From: SKLM01 sp964450435 | Lineage (GTDB): Bacteria; Chloroflexota; Anaerolineae; B4-G1 | NCBI GenBank assembly: GCA_964450435.1 | Contig: CAYVCX010000006.1 | Span: forward strand, 1 to 64,000 | Length of the DNA: 64,000 nt | Direction: 5' to 3' | Part shown: piece by piece, positions 18,109-26,503 of the stretch | Layout of the letters: each line of letters begins with the position of its first letter | How positions within the stretch are numbered: the stretch's first letter is position 1 | Position numbers and translations under genes: made by a program | Notes under the pieces: model-generated | What the model saw: only the letters and a program-made list of their open reading frames with translations | Database searches by the model: none | What the model was told of the DNA's origin: nothing

Positions 18109-18434
18109 ACTCCCTGGGGAATGGCCGGCGGCCCTTCGATCTCAAGCACCTCTGGCGCCTCGGGGCGCAAGCTGATGCGATTCTGCGCAGCCCTGCCGCC
18201 ACGTCCCGTCAGCGAGGCATCACGAAGCTCTTGAGACGAATTCCGCGGCTTGATCTATTGCCGTCTCCCGTCCGCATCTCGTTGCTGGACAGGTGGGCTC
18301 AGAAGATGACGGTGTCTGGCTGGGGCTGGTCGGCTCCTGCTGGGCTCGACCAGGGCGTGGGTCGGGGCGGTTGCTCTCACGCCGTTTTGTTGTATCCTTC
18401 TGGGAAACAATCATTGAAGAGTGTGGGAGGACGG
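18109..18434 (+). promoter_or_regulatory. Gene-less spacer with a weak promoter for the L,D-transpeptidase gene
   Basis: No gene is seen between the trp promoter and the next start codon. TTGCTC (18371-18376), a 16-bp spacer and TATCCT (18393-18398) could form a weak plus-strand promoter. GGGAGG at 18425-18430 is the ribosome site. Confidence 0.35.
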
Positions 18435-19451
18435 ATGCAGCCTCTGAGTCGTCGCGATTTCATCACCGGTAGCGCGGCCAGCTTGGCCCTGTTGGCGCTG
18501 CCGGACATTCCCCTGCGCGAGGGGGTGCTGCGCAGGAACAGCCCGCCCGCGCGCTATGGGCGGGTTGCAACGTGGTGGTGGCAGGCTGTGCGGAGCGAGC
18601 CCTCACAGAGTGCCGATTGGGTGGCATGGAAAGGGCGTGACGAGGTTGTCCCGCTGTACGCGGCGGTCCTGGGCGAGGCCCCCTGGCCCAGCAATCCGGT
18701 CTGGTACCGTACGAAGGGGGGTTACATCCACAGCGGCTACGTTCAGCCGGCCGAAAAGGCGCCCCAGAGGGAAGTCGTGGCCGAGGTGGATGAAGGGGGC
18801 TTCTGGGCCGAGGTATGCGTCCCTGTTGCCGAGGCTCGCTGGGTCCCAGCGGGTCCTTACGTGGCGCACAAGCTCTACTACGGCACCGTCTATCGGGTTG
18901 TGGGGGCGGTGGAGGACGAGGAAGGTGACTGGTGGTATCGGCTGCAGGAAGGGGTTTCCTGGTCGCCGGGCCCCTACGTGCTGGCGCGGTCGCTGCGACG
19001 CATCCTGCCGGAGGAGCTCGTGCCGATCTCACCGGGGCGACCTGACAAGCGGGTCCAAATCAGCATCGCGGATCAGCGGTTGACGTGCTTCGAAGGAACA
19101 CGGTCGGTGTTCAGCACGCGAATGGCGTCCGGTGTCCACGGTCTGGGCACGCCACTGGGCGAGTTCCGGGTGCTAATCCAGCGCCACACGCGGCGCATGA
19201 GGGGCGGCGGCGACGACGACTGGTACGACCTGCCTGGCGTTCCGTTCCCCGTGTACTTCACCTGGACGGGTGTCGCCATCCACGGAACGTACTGGCATAA
19301 TGACTACGGGCGGCGTCACAGCCACGGCTGCGTCAATTTGACGAGTGAGGCTGCCCGCTGGGTCTTCCGCTGGGTCGAGCCGCAGGTCCCTTACACCGAG
19401 TACACGCTGCGCTCACCAGCGGGTGAGGGGACCCGCGTCGTTGTGATCTAG
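18435..19451 (+). CDS. Secreted L,D-transpeptidase (YkuD domain)
   Basis: A 338-residue exported protein expected to cross-link peptidoglycan stem peptides or attach proteins to them. The N-terminus MQPLSRRDFITGSAASLALL is a Tat-type signal (twin Arg, RRDF) and hydrophobic core. The middle (about residues 60-190) has SH3-like, Trp/Tyr-rich repeats. The C-terminal YkuD domain ends in HGTYWHNDYGRRHSHGCVNL, holding the catalytic His and Cys299. ATG 18435 follows GGGAGG by four bases. An in-frame stretch upstream to 17802 runs into the divergent trp leader and is not coding. The next gene follows after 27 bp and may be co-transcribed. Confidence 0.9.
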   Translation: MQPLSRRDFITGSAASLALLALPDIPLREGVLRRNSPPARYGRVATWWWQAVRSEPSQSADWVAWKGRDEVVPLYAAVLGEAPWPSNPVWYRTKGGYIHSGYVQPAEKAPQREVVAEVDEGGFWAEVCVPVAEARWVPAGPYVAHKLYYGTVYRVVGAVEDEEGDWWYRLQEGVSWSPGPYVLARSLRRILPEELVPISPGRPDKRVQISIADQRLTCFEGTRSVFSTRMASGVHGLGTPLGEFRVLIQRHTRRMRGGGDDDWYDLPGVPFPVYFTWTGVAIHGTYWHNDYGRRHSHGCVNLTSEAARWVFRWVEPQVPYTEYTLRSPAGEGTRVVVI

Positions 19452-19478
19452 TTGCCGCGCTAACCCCCCGGGAGCGAG

Positions 19479-20558
19479 ATGAAACGGAGAGACCTGGACT
19501 ACGTCGTCATCGCCGCCATGGTGTTGAGTGGTCTGTACGTGACCGTCACAGGTGTCGTGGCAGACCTGTTTGGGCTGCACCAGGTTCTGTTCCACAGGTA
19601 TGCTGGCTATCTGTGCGCTGGCCTCGTCTTGCTTCACGTGGCGCTCAATTGGCCCCGGGTGAGGGCTTACTTCGGGCGTCTGCTCTCCCGCGCAGGCAGG
19701 CGGGACGCGACTCCGGAGACGGACGGCGAGGAAGCGCTGAGCGTCGGGAGGCGGCAAGTGCTGATCGCCGGGCTCTCGGCTGCCGGGGGATTCCTTCTGG
19801 GCTGGCTGACTTCGGATGGGCGCCCAGAGCTGCCCGGGGAGGCGCAGGACATCGGGGAGCTGTACCATGAGTGGAGCAAGCCGGGGCGGTCGTTGAGGCT
19901 GCCGGTGCCCGAGTGGGGAGACCGCCCACCGCGCTACAAGAGCTACCGCGGCGTCGAGGAGATCGGGCTTCCTTCTCCCGTGGGCTTCCGCGGGCTGACA
20001 GTTGAAGAGGCCCTGGAGCGGCGCCGCTCGCTACGCGATTACGCAGACAGGGCATTGTCACTAGAGGCGCTGTCCCGGCTACTGTGGGCTGCCCAGGGCA
20101 TCACGGCGGAGCGTTTCGAACTGCGGGCTGCCCCTTCGGCAGGGGCTCTATACCCGATCGAGACCTATCCGGTGGTGCACAAGGTCGCGGATGTGGAACC
20201 GGGGATCTATCATTACGCCGTGCGGGAGCATGCCCTGGAGGTGTTGGAGACCGGCGGTTTTCAGGGCCCTCTGACCCAGGCGGGGCTCTACCAGGCGTTC
20301 CTGGGCCAGGCCAATGTGTGTTTTGTGCTCTCGGCTATATTTCAGCGCACGCGGTGGAGGTACCGCGAGCGGGCCTACCGCTACGTGCTGCTGGAGGCGG
20401 GTCACATTGCTCAGAATCTCTATCTGGAGGCCACCTCGATGGGGCTTGGCGCGTGTGCTGTGGGTGCGTTCCGTGACGACGAACTCAACGACCTGGTGGG
20501 GCTGGATGGAGTGGACGAAGCGGCGCTGTACATCATCAGTGTCGGCGAGAGAGCGTGA
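19479..20558 (+). CDS. Membrane-anchored SagB/ThcOx-type nitroreductase-family oxidoreductase
   Basis: The first 65 or so residues form two membrane helices with His residues (HQVLFHRYAGY and LLHVALNW), like a small membrane cytochrome or DUF4405 domain. A further hydrophobic segment (VLIAGLSAAGGFLLGW) follows at about 90-105. The C-terminal part is a SagB/ThcOx FMN domain: ALERRRSLRDYADRALSLEA, APSAGALYPIETYPVV, and the GLGACAVGAF segment near the end. SagB enzymes oxidise azolines in peptide natural products, but many stand-alone homologues exist and no cyclodehydratase or precursor gene is nearby, so that role is not claimed. Coupling of the FMN site to membrane electron transfer is inference. 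359 residues; the start has GGGAGCGAG before it. Confidence 0.82.
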   Translation: MKRRDLDYVVIAAMVLSGLYVTVTGVVADLFGLHQVLFHRYAGYLCAGLVLLHVALNWPRVRAYFGRLLSRAGRRDATPETDGEEALSVGRRQVLIAGLSAAGGFLLGWLTSDGRPELPGEAQDIGELYHEWSKPGRSLRLPVPEWGDRPPRYKSYRGVEEIGLPSPVGFRGLTVEEALERRRSLRDYADRALSLEALSRLLWAAQGITAERFELRAAPSAGALYPIETYPVVHKVADVEPGIYHYAVREHALEVLETGGFQGPLTQAGLYQAFLGQANVCFVLSAIFQRTRWRYRERAYRYVLLEAGHIAQNLYLEATSMGLGACAVGAFRDDELNDLVGLDGVDEAALYIISVGERA

Positions 20559-20573
20559 GGGTGTGCGGGGATG

Positions 20574-21309
20574 CTAGATGAGCAGTATGACCCCGGTCAC
20601 TGCCAGGATGCCGACCACGATGCGCCGGAGCAGTGTCCCGTCGAGGAACCGCCGCAGCCATGAGCCGACCAGGACCCCGGCGGCGAGGAACGGCGCCATC
20701 ATCAGGGCGAAGCGAAAGACGGCCTCGTTCAGAAGGCGATAGGTGGTGAAGAGCACGACCCGGTAGCAGGCGTCAGCGAAGAAGACCGTACAGAATGGCG
20801 CGGAAGGCCTGCTTCTCGTCGAGAGTCTGTGAGAGATAGATGACGATGGGCGGCCCGCTTACGCCGAACACGGTGCCAAAGGCTCCGCCCAGGAAGCCGG
20901 ACGCCGGGGCGAGGTAGAGTCCAGCCTGGCCGGTGGGAGGGGGTGCGTCCGGCTCCTGCTGCACCAACGTCGCCACCGCCCATCCGGTCACCAGCACCCC
21001 CCGCACGCGCTTGAGGATCTCGTGGATGAATGAGAGAAGCACCCACGTTCCAAGACCGGTGCCCAGCAGCATTCCCACCAGCAAGAGAAGCAGCAATCGA
21101 CGGTCGATGGGCGCCGGTTCTACGCTGCCAGGATGACACCTGAAACAAAACAAAAGAGCAGAAAGACAGGTGTCACAAAGCTGACATCCAGCAGCACCAA
21201 GAGGGGGACGGCGAAGAGCGCACTGCCGAACCCGGCGACACCCTTGACCAGGTGCCCGGCGAAGATGATTGTGCCGGCGAGCAGGATGATGGCGAGGTCA
21301 AATGGGGGC
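20574..21309 (-). pseudogene. TSUP (TauE/SafE) permease, frameshifted
   Basis: Three reading-frame segments on the minus strand together spell a TSUP family anion permease. The N-terminal part reads DLAIILLAGTIIFAGHLVKG and continues to VSGVILAA, then stops near 21124. The middle continues in another frame (IDRRLLLLLLVGMLLGTG to AILYGLL) and stops near 20779. The C-terminal part resumes as FFADACYRVVLFTTYRLLNE in a third arrangement. The first segment also has no start codon. Two frameshifts plus a missing start make decay likely, although assembly errors in this draft sequence cannot be excluded. If intact it would export sulfite or organosulfonate-type anions. Confidence 0.75.
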
Positions 21310-21417
21310 GTCGGTATTCACCGATTTGGGGCCGACGCGCCCATCTTCCGTTGCAGACGGCCCTCGCCTTCCAGGTTGCTCAAGTTGCAGCGGCCCGGCG
21401 TCACGCGTGTCGGTGTC

Positions 21418-21918
21418 TCAGGATCCGTATCCGTCGTAGTGGACTTTCCCCTCATCGTACTTGGTGCGGGGGGCCTTTGACTCCGCAGGATGTCCCACCG
21501 GCACCAGGCATAATACGCGGAGCTGGCTCGGGACGTCGAGGGCCTGGCGCACGTGTTCCTCGTTCTGTGAGTTGGGGTAGACGCCGATCCATACTGCGCC
21601 GAGGTCGAGGCCCCCTGCGGCCAGCAGAAGGTTCTCGGTGGCTGCGCTGGTATCCTCGACCCAGTGGCTGGCGCGTCGTTCGTCGGCGCAGATGACGAAC
21701 ACGACGGGCGCGTCGGCGCACATGCCGCTCCAGGGGTGGGTCCGGGCGAGCTGTTGCCGCAGGGCGTGGTCGCGGACCACGATGAACTCCCACGGCTGCA
21801 GGTTGTCCGCGGAGGGCGCGGCCATCGCCGCTTCCAGAAGCTTCCTGACGGCTTCGTCGGAGACGGGTTCGTCGGTGTACTTGCGGATGCTGCGGCGCTT
21901 CTTGATCAGGTCGAGCAT
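21418..21918 (-). CDS. Nitroreductase family protein
   Basis: A compact 166-residue FMN-dependent NAD(P)H oxidoreductase. The N-terminal KKRRSIRKYTDEPVSDEAV and APSADNLQPWEFIVV segments are the usual FMN-phosphate and isoalloxazine contacts, and GLDLGAVWIGVYP near residue 110 is the C-terminal helix region. GGAGG a few bases upstream supports ATG 21918. It lies at the end of the minus-strand PadR-led run, after a 153-bp gap, so it may be separately expressed. Substrate unknown. Confidence 0.9.
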   Translation of the reverse strand: MLDLIKKRRSIRKYTDEPVSDEAVRKLLEAAMAAPSADNLQPWEFIVVRDHALRQQLARTHPWSGMCADAPVVFVICADERRASHWVEDTSAATENLLLAAGGLDLGAVWIGVYPNSQNEEHVRQALDVPSQLRVLCLVPVGHPAESKAPRTKYDEGKVHYDGYGS

Positions 21919-22071
21919 CGGTTCCTCCTAGTCTTGGTGCTGCCTAGGCGTCGGGTTATGGTTGTGTGTGGTCTCCTGACCAGACACTCGGTGCGTGTTT
22001 GGGGGACCCTGCAGAACGGGTAAGACAGTAGGGAAGTCGGGCACGGCGGCCATAAGTAGTCAACGGCTCTG

Positions 22072-22599
22072 CTACCGTTCTTCAGCCAGCGTGAACTTCC
22101 ACGCGCACCAGTAGTCCTCAGGATGGGGGTCGGGCGGGCAGGCGATGCACTCGGTCTGGAACCGGGGATCGATAGCGCTGGCGAAATTGCCGTACTCCAC
22201 CAGTCCCACCGGCTTGCAGGGGAAGTCCGGCAGTCCTTTGCGTTTCCGGGCGGCCTGCACGCGACAGTCGTTCATCCGGAAGACGATGGTGCGTTCGTCC
22301 TCTTCGATGATCTCCTGCTCGTTGATGCGAGCGTAGAGGCGATATCGGAGCGTCTGCTTCAATGCCGGGATGCCCCCGCCGGGCTCGATGCCGAGGAAGC
22401 GCATGATACGCTTTGCCTCGATCACGGTGAACCGCTTCCAGGCTCGTCTATCCAGCTCAATGGCGGTCTCCATGTCGAAGGCACCCTCGGCAGCCAGGAA
22501 CCAGAGCCCGTCGTGGGCCAGCCAGTTCTTCGCCGCGATCTCCAGCAGGTCAATCAGCTCTTCTTTGGAATGTTGGTGCAGTATCTCTCGATCAGGCAA
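22072..22599 (-). CDS. DUF6125 family protein
   Basis: A 175-residue protein matching the pattern of DUF6125 proteins: EELIDLLEIAAKNWLAHDGLWF at the N-terminus and a later cluster of cysteines (MNDCRVQAARKRKGL, FPCKPVG, ECIACPPDPHPEDYWCAWKF) that could bind a metal or cluster. Function is unknown. The start is TTG at 22599, supported by AGGAG six bases upstream. It follows the phosphatase gene by 39 bp on the same strand. The Cys arrangement suggests a metal site, but this is inference. Confidence 0.72.
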   Translation of the reverse strand: MPDREILHQHSKEELIDLLEIAAKNWLAHDGLWFLAAEGAFDMETAIELDRRAWKRFTVIEAKRIMRFLGIEPGGGIPALKQTLRYRLYARINEQEIIEEDERTIVFRMNDCRVQAARKRKGLPDFPCKPVGLVEYGNFASAIDPRFQTECIACPPDPHPEDYWCAWKFTLAEER

Positions 22600-22638
22600 G
22601 GGTTTCTCCTGTTGCTCGAGACAGGGCGTCAGCCTGTC

Positions 22639-23265
22639 CTATAGATTCTGAAGGTGACAGGTGTCGTTCAGCAGCACAATGGTGAAAGCACCGTCAGGCT
22701 CCGCCTCGAAGACGTTGACCGCACACGTCTCCTGCTGGAGCCGCCAGAAATGGTCGTTGCCCAGCCCCAGCACAGCGCAAAGAAGCACGCGGTTCACGAC
22801 GGTATGCCCTATCATGCCCACGGTATGGCTGGGATGGCGCTCAAGGACGCGATCCAACCCGGAGACCACCCGGTCCCGCACATCATCAAGGCTTTCACCG
22901 TCCGGGATCTGGACGGTGTGAGGGGCCTCGAACCAGGCTTTCACCAGCTTGGGGTAGCGCTCTTTGACCTCCTCCGGAGAACGCCCCTGCCATTGGCCGA
23001 AGTGGATGTCGAGCAGACCGTCGAACGGCTGGACGGTGAGCTGGTGAGCGTCGGCGATGGCCTTGCCGGTCTGCAGTGCACGCTGCATCGGGCTGGCGTA
23101 GACGACGTCGACGGGCCAGCGCTCCGCGAGGTAACGCCCGGTGGCCGCTGCCTGCTTCAGCCCGAAGTCATCGAGGGGCAAGTCGGCGCGCCCTCGGAAG
23201 CGCACCTCGCGGTTCCAGGCCGTCCGTCCGTGGCGGATGAGGACGACTCGCGTTCGTTTGGTCAC
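22639..23265 (-). CDS. Histidine phosphatase family protein
   Basis: A phosphoglycerate-mutase-like phosphatase of 208 residues. The phospho-accepting His is in LIRHGRTAWNREVRFRGRAD, and the second catalytic His is in MIGHTVVNRVLL (about residue 153). The family includes phosphoserine, alpha-ribazole-phosphate and broad-specificity phosphatases; the sequence does not decide between them. It starts at GTG, overlapping the nucleoside hydrolase stop by four bases (GTGA), so the two are translationally coupled and likely share a nucleotide or sugar-phosphate theme. Confidence 0.9.
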   Translation of the reverse strand: MTKRTRVVLIRHGRTAWNREVRFRGRADLPLDDFGLKQAAATGRYLAERWPVDVVYASPMQRALQTGKAIADAHQLTVQPFDGLLDIHFGQWQGRSPEEVKERYPKLVKAWFEAPHTVQIPDGESLDDVRDRVVSGLDRVLERHPSHTVGMIGHTVVNRVLLCAVLGLGNDHFWRLQQETCAVNVFEAEPDGAFTIVLLNDTCHLQNL

Positions 23266-24461
23266 GGGCTGTTCTCCCCTGCTCCGTCAGAGGTCTCGCG
23301 GCAAGGGCCCAGGTGGTTGTTGACGGATTGTCCTGCCAGGCCATCCGACGCAGCGGATCTCGTGTCTGATTCCTTCACGATACGGTTGAGCCGCTGCCAG
23401 GCAGCGAAGTGGATGCTGACAAACGCTTCATGTTCGCGGACCGCGTCGATCAGGCGTACGGGCCCGACTCTCTGCGGGTCGACCACCAGCCGCCCGGTGC
23501 GCAGATCCTCGATGGTCGTCGGCAGATGGGCCCGCTGGAACCTGAAGACCTCGGGATGGACGATGGCCAGAGCGGCGACGGACTCCCACATCGGGAAGCC
23601 ATCGTCGCGGAACCACAAGCGCATCAGGGCGAACCAGAGACGAATCCTCCGGGCGATCATGCGAGGGACGGGTCCCCCCAAAGCCTCCAGGGCGGCAAAC
23701 TGGGGGCTGCGGAAGATCGCCGTGAGTCCGGCCTCGGCGGGAGCGACGGTGGTCGGGCAGTAGGGCTGGATGGCCTCGTAGGCGGCCTCGGGATCGGCGG
23801 AGAAGTTGCGCTCCACCACCCGGCGCTCATTCCAGGTCAGCTCGCCTGTCATGCCCCCCGCCAGGTAAAGGCTGCGGAGTTTCTCGAAGAAGTCCGGGTC
23901 GAGCATCGAAGCGTGTCTCAGATTGGTCAATGGTCCGGTGGCCAGGAGGACGATCTCGCCGGGTTGAGCGTTGACTGCATGGACGAGATACCGCGCGGCC
24001 TCATTCTCTGACGCGTCTGCGTCAGGATCGCTCGCGCCCCGAGCCACGGTGAGGTGATGAAGCCCCAGCGCTCTCAGGAGGCGCTGCGTGGTGCGTGCCG
24101 TTACCGCGGACGGCGCGTTGCCGTACGTGGTCGTCACAGCGCGGAGATCGATCCTCGGTTCGCCGATGAGGTAGAGCAAGGCGATCCCGTCGCCCACGTT
24201 TCGGAAGGGCCGGCCCATCGTCAGGTCGCAGTCGTAGATGAGGGGAACCAGGTTCTCATCAGAGGCGCTCTCCAGCCGGGGCAGGGAGGGCGGATCCACG
24301 GATCCCACTGCGTAGGCGGCGTGCAGAAAGGCGCCGAGAATGAGCAGCACCGCCACACCCAAGGCCGCAGCCAGCCAGACGAACACTTCGAGAGCGGTCG
24401 TCAGCGCAATGCCAGCAACAATGAGAACGATGGTGACCCAAAGCCAGGGGCTGCGAAGCAA
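23262..24461 (-). CDS. Membrane-anchored nucleoside hydrolase-like protein
   Basis: The protein opens with two hydrophobic helices (about residues 5-50) not found in soluble nucleoside hydrolases. The core begins with IYDCDLTMGRPFRNVGDGIA, the family's Ca2+-binding Asp region, in the longer-loop variant. The position normally occupied by the first Asp of a DD pair reads Gly (VGDG). VTTTYGNAPSAV, EIVLLATGPLTNL, LYLAGGM and NFSADPEAAYEA follow in family order. The start is TTG at 24461 behind GGAGGTAAC. Length 399. Expected activity is hydrolysis of nucleosides to base and ribose, but the Asp to Gly change makes catalysis uncertain. Confidence 0.8.
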   Translation of the reverse strand: MLRSPWLWVTIVLIVAGIALTTALEVFVWLAAALGVAVLLILGAFLHAAYAVGSVDPPSLPRLESASDENLVPLIYDCDLTMGRPFRNVGDGIALLYLIGEPRIDLRAVTTTYGNAPSAVTARTTQRLLRALGLHHLTVARGASDPDADASENEAARYLVHAVNAQPGEIVLLATGPLTNLRHASMLDPDFFEKLRSLYLAGGMTGELTWNERRVVERNFSADPEAAYEAIQPYCPTTVAPAEAGLTAIFRSPQFAALEALGGPVPRMIARRIRLWFALMRLWFRDDGFPMWESVAALAIVHPEVFRFQRAHLPTTIEDLRTGRLVVDPQRVGPVRLIDAVREHEAFVSIHFAAWQRLNRIVKESDTRSAASDGLAGQSVNNHLGPCRETSDGAGENSP

Positions 24462-24514
24462 GGCTGTTACCTCCGTGGCGTCATTCTATCACGGTTGCCC
24501 GACGGTGCAAGAGC

Positions 24515-25762
24515 TTAGTGTCCGTCCGCAGGCATAATCAGGATCATCAGTAGCGCCGCGACCAGTGCCAGGCCGCCGCCGAAGAGGAAGGGGGCTGACG
24601 GACCGAACCCTTCCCATACCCCGACGCCCTGCCACAGGACCCCGGCAATCAGTGACGCCGGGAAGTCGAGGAACCCGACGACGGCGCTGTAGGTGCCGTA
24701 GGCCGTCCCGCGGAGATGGGGTTGGACGATATCGGCGACCATGGCCTTGATGACGCCGTGAGTGAGTCCGTAATAGACGCCGTAAAGCCCGTATAGGACC
24801 CAGACGTGCCATCCGGTGCCGGCCAGGGCGAAGCCAAGGTAGATGAGGGCATAGATCGTCCAGCCGCCAACGACGACCCAGCGGCGGTCGACGCGGTCCG
24901 AGAGCGACCCCGCGGGGGTGGACACGATGGCGTAGACCACGTTGAAGGTAATCAGCATCCCCAGGATGCCGACAGTGCTCAACCCCCTCTCCCCGGCACG
25001 GAGGACGAGAAAGGCGTCGGCAGAGTTGCCAAGATCGAAGATGCCGACGATGACCATAAACGTGGCGAAACGGCGGCCCAGCGCCCGGAACGAGATGCGG
25101 GGGCGTTCGCGCTTCTCTGTGACAGGGACATCCCGGGCGCCGATGGCGAGGAAGAGGACAGCCAGCACGGCCGGCACGAGACTGATGAGGACCACAGCGC
25201 GGAAGGCACCCTCGTTCAACTCTCCGGCGCCGCCTTGGATCAGGCTGACGGTGACCAAGGCGATGAGGAGTCCAATGACGGCGCCGCCTGTGTCGGCGGC
25301 GCGATGGAATCCGAAGGCCAGGCCGCGCTGATCCTCGGAGACGGAGTCGGCCACGAGGGCGTCACGAGGCGAGGTTCGAATGCCCTTGCCGACACGCTCG
25401 ACCCAGCGCACGATGCCTACTGCCAGCCACGAGTTGGCAGCGTAGAAGAAGGGCTTGGCGAGGGTTGACAACGCATAGCCGCCGACCGCGAGCCATTTGC
25501 GTCCCTGAAGCTCGTCGGACAGCCACCCGGAGAAGACCTTAAGGAGGCTGGCGGTCGATTGGGCCAGACCTTCGACGAGACCGATGACGGCGGTCTCCAC
25601 ACCGAGGACGTTGGCGAGAAAGAGCGGCAACAGATTGAGGACCATTTCGCTGGAGATGTCGTTGAAGAAGCTGGTGAAGCTCGTGGCCCAGACGTTACGG
25701 GGCAGCGAAGAGATGCTACTCCGGGGCGTTTGATTGTGATCGTGCCTGGTGACGTCATTCAT
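24515..25762 (-). CDS. Major facilitator superfamily transporter
   Basis: A 415-residue MFS permease with about 12 predicted membrane helices. The N-terminal half has SFTSFFNDISSEMVLNLLPLF, the loop GWLSDELQGRKWLAVGGYAL (motif A region) and VGKGIRTSPRDALVADSV, a signature of a subgroup often found beside PadR regulators. Substrate unknown; drug or metabolite efflux is the usual guess for the group. The ATG at 25762 follows AAGGA. It lies 64 bp behind the padR-like gene and 53 bp before the nucleoside hydrolase, suggesting one transcript. Confidence 0.88.
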   Translation of the reverse strand: MNDVTRHDHNQTPRSSISSLPRNVWATSFTSFFNDISSEMVLNLLPLFLANVLGVETAVIGLVEGLAQSTASLLKVFSGWLSDELQGRKWLAVGGYALSTLAKPFFYAANSWLAVGIVRWVERVGKGIRTSPRDALVADSVSEDQRGLAFGFHRAADTGGAVIGLLIALVTVSLIQGGAGELNEGAFRAVVLISLVPAVLAVLFLAIGARDVPVTEKRERPRISFRALGRRFATFMVIVGIFDLGNSADAFLVLRAGERGLSTVGILGMLITFNVVYAIVSTPAGSLSDRVDRRWVVVGGWTIYALIYLGFALAGTGWHVWVLYGLYGVYYGLTHGVIKAMVADIVQPHLRGTAYGTYSAVVGFLDFPASLIAGVLWQGVGVWEGFGPSAPFLFGGGLALVAALLMILIMPADGH

Positions 25763-25826
25763 CGTGGTTCCTTGTCGGGTATCTCAAGTGGCTTCCGGGC
25801 CATCTTGCGGGCAGGGTCGTGTCGCC

Positions 25827-26144
25827 TCAACGAGCGAGAGGCTCATCGGAGATCTCGTTGAGCAGTTCGATGGCTCTTTCGCGTCCGCGACGAAGAGCCT
25901 CGGCGCCCTGAGCGGTGAGGCGGTAGTATCTCCGCATCTTGCCCTCGACGACGCGTCTCTCGCTGACGAGGAGGCCCTCTTGGTGCAGGCTGTGAAGCAA
26001 GGGGTACAGAGTCCCGGGACTGAGTTCGTACCCGTGTCGGGCCAGCTCGTCGATCAGCCAGAGACCGTAGACGGGCTGTTGGCCCGCGTGGTAGAGAATA
26101 TGGAGTTTGACGAAACCCAAGAACAGGTCGCGAGAGACGGACAT
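25827..26144 (-). CDS. PadR family transcriptional regulator
   Basis: A 105-residue winged-helix regulator: LGFVKLHILYHAGQQPVYGL, then ARHGYELSPGTLYPLLHSLH (recognition helix) and the wing GLLVSERRVVEGKMRRYYRL, followed by a short C-terminal helix. ATG 26144 is preferred over a longer in-frame start at 26195 because the PadR domain begins there, although no clear ribosome site precedes it. It heads a minus-strand run with an MFS transporter, and a perfect palindrome lies just downstream of its promoter's -10 box, so autoregulation and control of the transporter are likely. Confidence 0.88.
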   Translation of the reverse strand: MSVSRDLFLGFVKLHILYHAGQQPVYGLWLIDELARHGYELSPGTLYPLLHSLHQEGLLVSERRVVEGKMRRYYRLTAQGAEALRRGRERAIELLNEISDEPLAR

Positions 26145-26245
26145 GACTCGATCTTCATCTGGGTGCGAGCAGGAGTTGACACGGCCTCCACACACGAGGC
26201 GGCGCGTATCTCACAACTGTGCACGCGTCCTTCATCATATAGCCT

Positions 26246-26257
26246 TGCGATATCGCA
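26246..26257. promoter_or_regulatory. Palindromic operator for the PadR-like regulator
   Basis: TGCGATATCGCA is a perfect 12-bp palindrome located 8 bp downstream of the minus-strand -10 box (26265-26270), overlapping the expected transcription start. Confidence 0.5.
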
Positions 26258-26264
26258 CGACGAT

Positions 26265-26293
26265 ATTATACATCCACTGGTCGAGGGCGTCAA
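26265..26293 (-). promoter_or_regulatory. Promoter of the PadR-MFS run
   Basis: On the minus strand TTGACG (26288-26293), a 17-bp spacer and a perfect TATAAT (26265-26270). Confidence 0.72.
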
Positions 26294-26336
26294 CCGGTCC
26301 CCTCGATGGGCTTTTCCGGTTGGCAGGCGGGGTTAT

Positions 26337-26365
26337 TTGCCTAGCTGGGTCTTCTGTGCTACGGT
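26337..26365 (+). promoter_or_regulatory. Possible weak promoter upstream of the DapA-Fae pair
   Basis: TTGCCT (26337-26342), a 17-bp spacer and TACGGT (26360-26365). The -10 box is poor, so this is tentative. It would give a leader of about 130 nt. Confidence 0.3.
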
Positions 26366-26503
26366 TGGGATGATCTTGAGGTGTCGAGACCGTAGGCCGA
26401 CGTGGAGGCGGTGTGCCTGCCGGAGAGCCACGATGGCGACGCGCTGTGCTGCAGATCGGTCTTTACGCTACCTACTCAACTCATCATAAGCAAGGAGGTA
26501 TCC

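Noticed and set aside
17802..18434. N-terminal extension of the L,D-transpeptidase frame
   Set aside because: It covers the divergent T-box leader and trp promoter; a Tat signal and ribosome site place the start at 18435.
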